Part shown: positions 63,560 to 64,000 of the stretch, piece by piece | Layout of the letters: each line of letters begins with the position of its first letter | Position numbering within the stretch: position 1 is the first letter of the stretch | Assembly (NCBI GenBank): GCA_947503335.1 | Contig: CANNCY010000002.1 | Coordinates: 372,001 to 436,000 of the forward strand | Origin: an uncultured Pseudomonadales bacterium | Lineage (GTDB): Bacteria > Pseudomonadota > Gammaproteobacteria > Pseudomonadales > CANNCY01 | Length of the DNA stretch: 64,000 nucleotides | Direction: 5' to 3' | Notes under the pieces: generated by a model | Told to the model about the DNA's origin: nothing | Databases searched by the model: none | What the model saw: the letters and a program-made list of their open reading frames with translations, nothing else | Program-made: the position numbers and the translations under genes

Positions 63560-64000
63560 CTACATCCGATCAAGCGTAAACGCCATCACATCATCAATAC
63601 TGTCGGCGCCAGTCGCTATCATCACGAGCCGATCAAAGCCCACGGCAACGCCCGAGCATTCGGGCATGCCCTGCTCTAACGCACCAACTAGATACTCATC
63701 AACCGGTAGCTCGGGCAATCCTAGATCGGCGCGTTTCATATTGTCGCTAGCAAACCTTTGCGCTTGCTCGGTAGCATCGGTTAATTCGTAATAGCCGTTA
63801 GCTAACTCCATGGTGCGATACACCAGTTCAAAACGCTTGGCCACCAATTGGCCACTTGCATCGGGTTCAACCCGCGCTAAGGCCGCTTGATCGGCAGGGT
63901 AATCGTAGATCGCGACAGGCTCGTGCAGTGTCGGCTCTATAACCACGCCAAACAACATATCTAACAGCTCAACTCGGTCGCTAATGGCCGAATCAAACTC
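63560..64000 (-). CDS. epmA: EF-P lysine lysyltransferase EpmA (partial; runs off the right edge)
   Basis: C-terminal 146 codons of a class II lysyl-tRNA-synthetase-like enzyme; the gene continues past position 64000. Visible family elements are ELANGYYELTDATEQAQRF, GLPELPVDEYLVGALEQGMPECSGVAVGFDRLVM and the ending DSIDDVMAFTLDRM, typical of EpmA (GenX/PoxA). It lacks the anticodon-binding domain expected of LysRS, but that would lie beyond the edge. It lysylates elongation factor P. The stop is 1 bp from the end of cysE. Confidence 0.88.
   Translation of the reverse strand, partial: EFDSAISDRVELLDMLFGVVIEPTLHEPVAIYDYPADQAALARVEPDASGQLVAKRFELVYRTMELANGYYELTDATEQAQRFASDNMKRADLGLPELPVDEYLVGALEQGMPECSGVAVGFDRLVMIATGADSIDDVMAFTLDRM

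Overview
The window reads as one contiguous chromosome segment of a free-living, probably marine, gammaproteobacterium. The evidence is the pyrB-pyrI pair, the bioB-bioF-bioD block with a BirA-type operator, cysE, an EpmA-like gene, SrkA, VF530, two TonB receptors, two large FadE-type acyl-CoA dehydrogenases behind a PsrA-like operator, and moderate base composition. Species assignment is not possible from the sequence alone. I see no rRNA, tRNA, CRISPR array, insertion sequence, integrase or phage gene. The right end cuts through an EpmA-like gene.

Layout. 0.1-4.5 kb: a periplasmic TlpA-like protein, a DUF4153/DUF4173-like membrane protein, and a divergent OmpR-type response regulator with its histidine kinase. 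4.5-8.2 kb: a thiamine-acquisition locus, with a TPP riboswitch, TonB receptor, 2OG-Fe(II) oxygenase and PnuC-type (PnuT-like) transporter. 8.2-12.5 kb: an operon of exported GH2 beta-galactosidase, cupin and SDR. 12.7-20.9 kb: small housekeeping or unknown genes, a two-catalytic-domain carbohydrate esterase, a TPR-sulfotransferase and a beta-propeller protein. 21-26.4 kb: a sodium/sugar symporter, a second TonB receptor and a GcvA-like LysR regulator. 26.5-30.3 kb: an SPFH/ribbon-helix-helix operon with a clear operator, DUF4189, glutathione peroxidase and a GGDEF protein. 30.3-36.8 kb: class V aminotransferase, Lrp, an aldehyde dehydrogenase and a guanidinobutyrase-type ureohydrolase, which suggests guanidino/polyamine catabolism, with DUF3501 and an MliC-like lipoprotein between them.

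37-42.3 kb is the most interesting part. It is a four-gene operon of LytS-type kinase, LytTR regulator, HlyD-type adaptor and C39-peptidase ABC exporter. It has an RBS-sequestering hairpin between regulator and exporter genes and a convergent 37-codon hydrophobic peptide gene overlapping the exporter 3' end. It resembles the peptide-signal or bacteriocin circuits of Gram-positive bacteria but has a Gram-negative exporter.

42.4-64 kb: a MscK/KefA-type mechanosensitive channel, two acyl-CoA dehydrogenases, biotin synthesis genes, comF, a compact molybdate ABC operon, srkA, a serine hydrolase, a run of small unknown genes (57.5-59.7 kb), VF530, pyrI-pyrB, avtA, cysE and partial epmA.

Across the window the octamer GGGCGAGT (or its complement) recurs far more often than chance, in several reading frames and both strands.
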